Assembly: GCA_903905685.1 (NCBI GenBank)
Contig: CAIVHI010000283.1
Coordinates: 1 to 25,991, forward strand
Length of the DNA stretch: 25,991 bases
DNA from: an uncultured Bacteroidota bacterium
Lineage (GTDB): Bacteria > Bacteroidota > Bacteroidia > Chitinophagales > Chitinophagaceae
Reading direction: 5' to 3'
Below, piece after piece: positions 24,693 through 25,991 of this stretch. Under the pieces are notes generated by a model, which saw nothing but the letters and a program-made list of their open reading frames with translations, made no database searches and was not told the origin of the DNA. The number at the start of each line of letters is the position of its first letter. Positions within the stretch are counted from its first letter, which is position 1. The position numbers and the translations under genes were made by a program.

Positions 24693-25160
24693 ATGTGCAT
24701 GGCTTTGGAGGTTAAAGACGCTGTATCCATATTAGGCTTATTGGGTTCATTTTTGGCCGCCGGAATTGCAATAAGCAATTTTATCAAAGCAGAGAAGCAA
24801 AAACGTGCGGAGCATTTTTTCAAGTTGAGGGACAAATACAACGCCGACGATGCCTTTATAGCGATACGCAGAATCATTGACGGTGCAGAAGGTACGGCAC
24901 CCATCGATATTGACGACCTAAGGAAATTTCTCGGGTTCTATGAAGAAATTGCCATCATGGTGAACTCCAAGCTGATTCGGGAAGAATTGGCGTTTTATAT
25001 GTTTGGCTACTATGCTGTAAGGTGCCGCGAAATGGACGTATTCAAGAACTACATTGCCGAAGATGCGGACTATTGGGCCGTGTTTATGGAATTTGCCGAC
25101 AGGATGGAAAACCACCAAAAGAATATCAAGCAGTTGGATAGGTCGAAGGTGGTGATTTAG
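24693..25160 (+). CDS. Small membrane-anchored protein, DUF4760-like
   Basis: 155 residues from the ATG at 24693 (24699 is the alternative); the longer in-frame extension to 24552 runs through the promoter and looks non-coding. One N-terminal membrane helix (VSILGLLGSFLAAGIAISNFI) is followed by a helical cytoplasmic part with KRAEHFFKLRDKYNADDAFIAIRRII and FLGFYEEIAIMVNSKLIREELAFYMFGYYAVRC, a layout like the DUF4760 family. Function is unknown. It converges on the coiled-coil gene, 29 bases away; that gap contains the palindrome GGCTTAAGCC. Confidence 0.72.
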   Translation: MCMALEVKDAVSILGLLGSFLAAGIAISNFIKAEKQKRAEHFFKLRDKYNADDAFIAIRRIIDGAEGTAPIDIDDLRKFLGFYEEIAIMVNSKLIREELAFYMFGYYAVRCREMDVFKNYIAEDADYWAVFMEFADRMENHQKNIKQLDRSKVVI

Positions 25161-25189
25161 AAGAAAACCGGTTGGCTTAAGCCTCGCAT

Positions 25190-25991
25190 CTAACAGTTGT
25201 TTGATGTATACGAGCGGTATTCTATATATTTCTTAAATGCGCTTGAAGGCAGACTATGGTTGGTTTTATTTTGTAGTTGAAATTCCGGAACCTCCGACCA
25301 TCGCTTTTGCATTTCTTTCAGCTTTTCGGGGTCGGAAATCAGATACAGCGAGTCGTCCGACATTATCGATTTTTCCTTTAGGTCCGCTGAAATTCCTTCA
25401 ATCTCACTGGAATAAACTTTTATTGTGCTAGGTTCATACTTATCCCCATTCTTTTTCGTCTGCTTCTCCATCCAGTTTTCAAAATATGATTTTTCATCAT
25501 CTATTGATGACTTTCCATTGCTTTTTGCAAATACAGGTGTTTTTTCTTCGCCTTTACTTTTTGGACGCTCCATTGGCGATGGAGTCGGATTTTTATCGGC
25601 ATTCCACCTTGGCCGTCTTGTTGGCAGGTAGGCGGCGGACAGCTTGTCGTCAATCTCTGGTATTCTGTCCTCGCGAACATCTTTGACCAGTTTCTGCAAT
25701 TGGGAAATTTCACCCTCGAGTTCGTGGATTTTGCGTTGCTTGGATTCAATCTCGCCTTCCATCCGGTCGGCCTCCCCTTGTTTCTCCGCCTTGATTTCTG
25801 GCATCTCTCTCTCCAAACTTCCGATTTCCTTTTCCCGGTTATGGAGGTTGTCGAGGTATGCCTCATTTTCAATGTTGCGGACATCTAAAATTCTCGAAAG
25901 CTTGTCCGAAAGCCCATCATCCCGCAAATCCGAGAGTTCGAATTGAAAGATGATTTTTTCGGAAAACTCCCGAGGCTTTCCCCGCCATAGC
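25190..25991 (-). CDS. Coiled-coil protein of unknown function (5' partial)
   Basis: At least 267 residues; the frame stays open to the right edge (the TTG at 25927 is not a convincing start, and upstream codons read LWRGKPREFSEKIIFQFELSD). A charged heptad-rich coiled coil spans the region from REKEIGSLEREMPEIK to KLVKDVRED. A Pro/Lys-rich linker follows. The C-terminal part (YFENWMEKQTKKNGDKYEPSTIKVYSSEIEGIS, ending LPSSAFKKYIEYRS) resembles the helical domain seen in phage-integrase N-termini and in some restriction-associated proteins. I do not recognise the family. The DNA looks more AT-rich than its neighbours, which hints at accessory origin. Confidence 0.7.
   Translation of the reverse strand, partial: LWRGKPREFSEKIIFQFELSDLRDDGLSDKLSRILDVRNIENEAYLDNLHNREKEIGSLEREMPEIKAEKQGEADRMEGEIESKQRKIHELEGEISQLQKLVKDVREDRIPEIDDKLSAAYLPTRRPRWNADKNPTPSPMERPKSKGEEKTPVFAKSNGKSSIDDEKSYFENWMEKQTKKNGDKYEPSTIKVYSSEIEGISADLKEKSIMSDDSLYLISDPEKLKEMQKRWSEVPEFQLQNKTNHSLPSSAFKKYIEYRSYTSNNC

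Noticed and set aside
1..25991. tRNA, rRNA, CRISPR arrays and insertion sequences
   Set aside because: No cloverleaf, rRNA segment, regularly spaced repeat or transposase frame was seen in any gap; a covariance search was not possible.

Overview
The window looks like chromosomal DNA of a Bacteroidota member of moderate GC. The signs are three proteins with C-terminal tails resembling type IX secretion (T9SS) type A sorting domains, many beta-barrel outer-membrane proteins and lipoproteins, promoter-like TAnnTTTG elements without clear Shine-Dalgarno sites, and a coaX-OMP-lptC cluster. A class within the phylum (perhaps Chitinophagia or Saprospiria) cannot be fixed by eye.

Layout. 1-3071: a multi-PAS sensor histidine kinase, cut at the left edge, with an N-terminal domain resembling HNOBA (the H-NOX-associated domain), followed by a single-domain response regulator. 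3097-7572: minus-strand genes for a lipoprotein, a DUF1801 protein, a large T9SS cargo protein with a PA domain, and NadA. 7573-8127: a 555-base gene-free, G/T-rich gap with two exact DnaA boxes, inverted repeats, an AT-rich stretch and a perfect parS palindrome. 8128-13538: mnmG (with a second parS inside its coding sequence), recX, apaG, a degenerate T9SS cargo gene and a thiolase. 13715-15140: two adjacent beta-barrel genes closed by a strong bidirectional terminator. 15250-16802: a MacB/LolD-type ABC ATPase and ispE, divergently transcribed from back-to-back promoters. 16799-20917: a minus-strand block of multicopper oxidase, redoxin and TlpA-like thioredoxin (overlapping or nearly touching), then a GT87-like membrane protein. 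21093-23776: coaX, an outer-membrane protein and lptC, tightly packed. 23871-25991: an SRPBCC protein, a small membrane protein, and a coiled-coil gene of unknown function running off the right edge.

The most interesting signal is at 7.57-8.53 kb. Two near-consensus parS sites 472 bases apart, next to exact DnaA boxes and mnmG, suggest the ParB-loading centromere and possibly the replication origin of the chromosome. The parS calls rest on direct sequence reading. The oriC call is an inference, because no skew was computed and no dnaA gene is in view.
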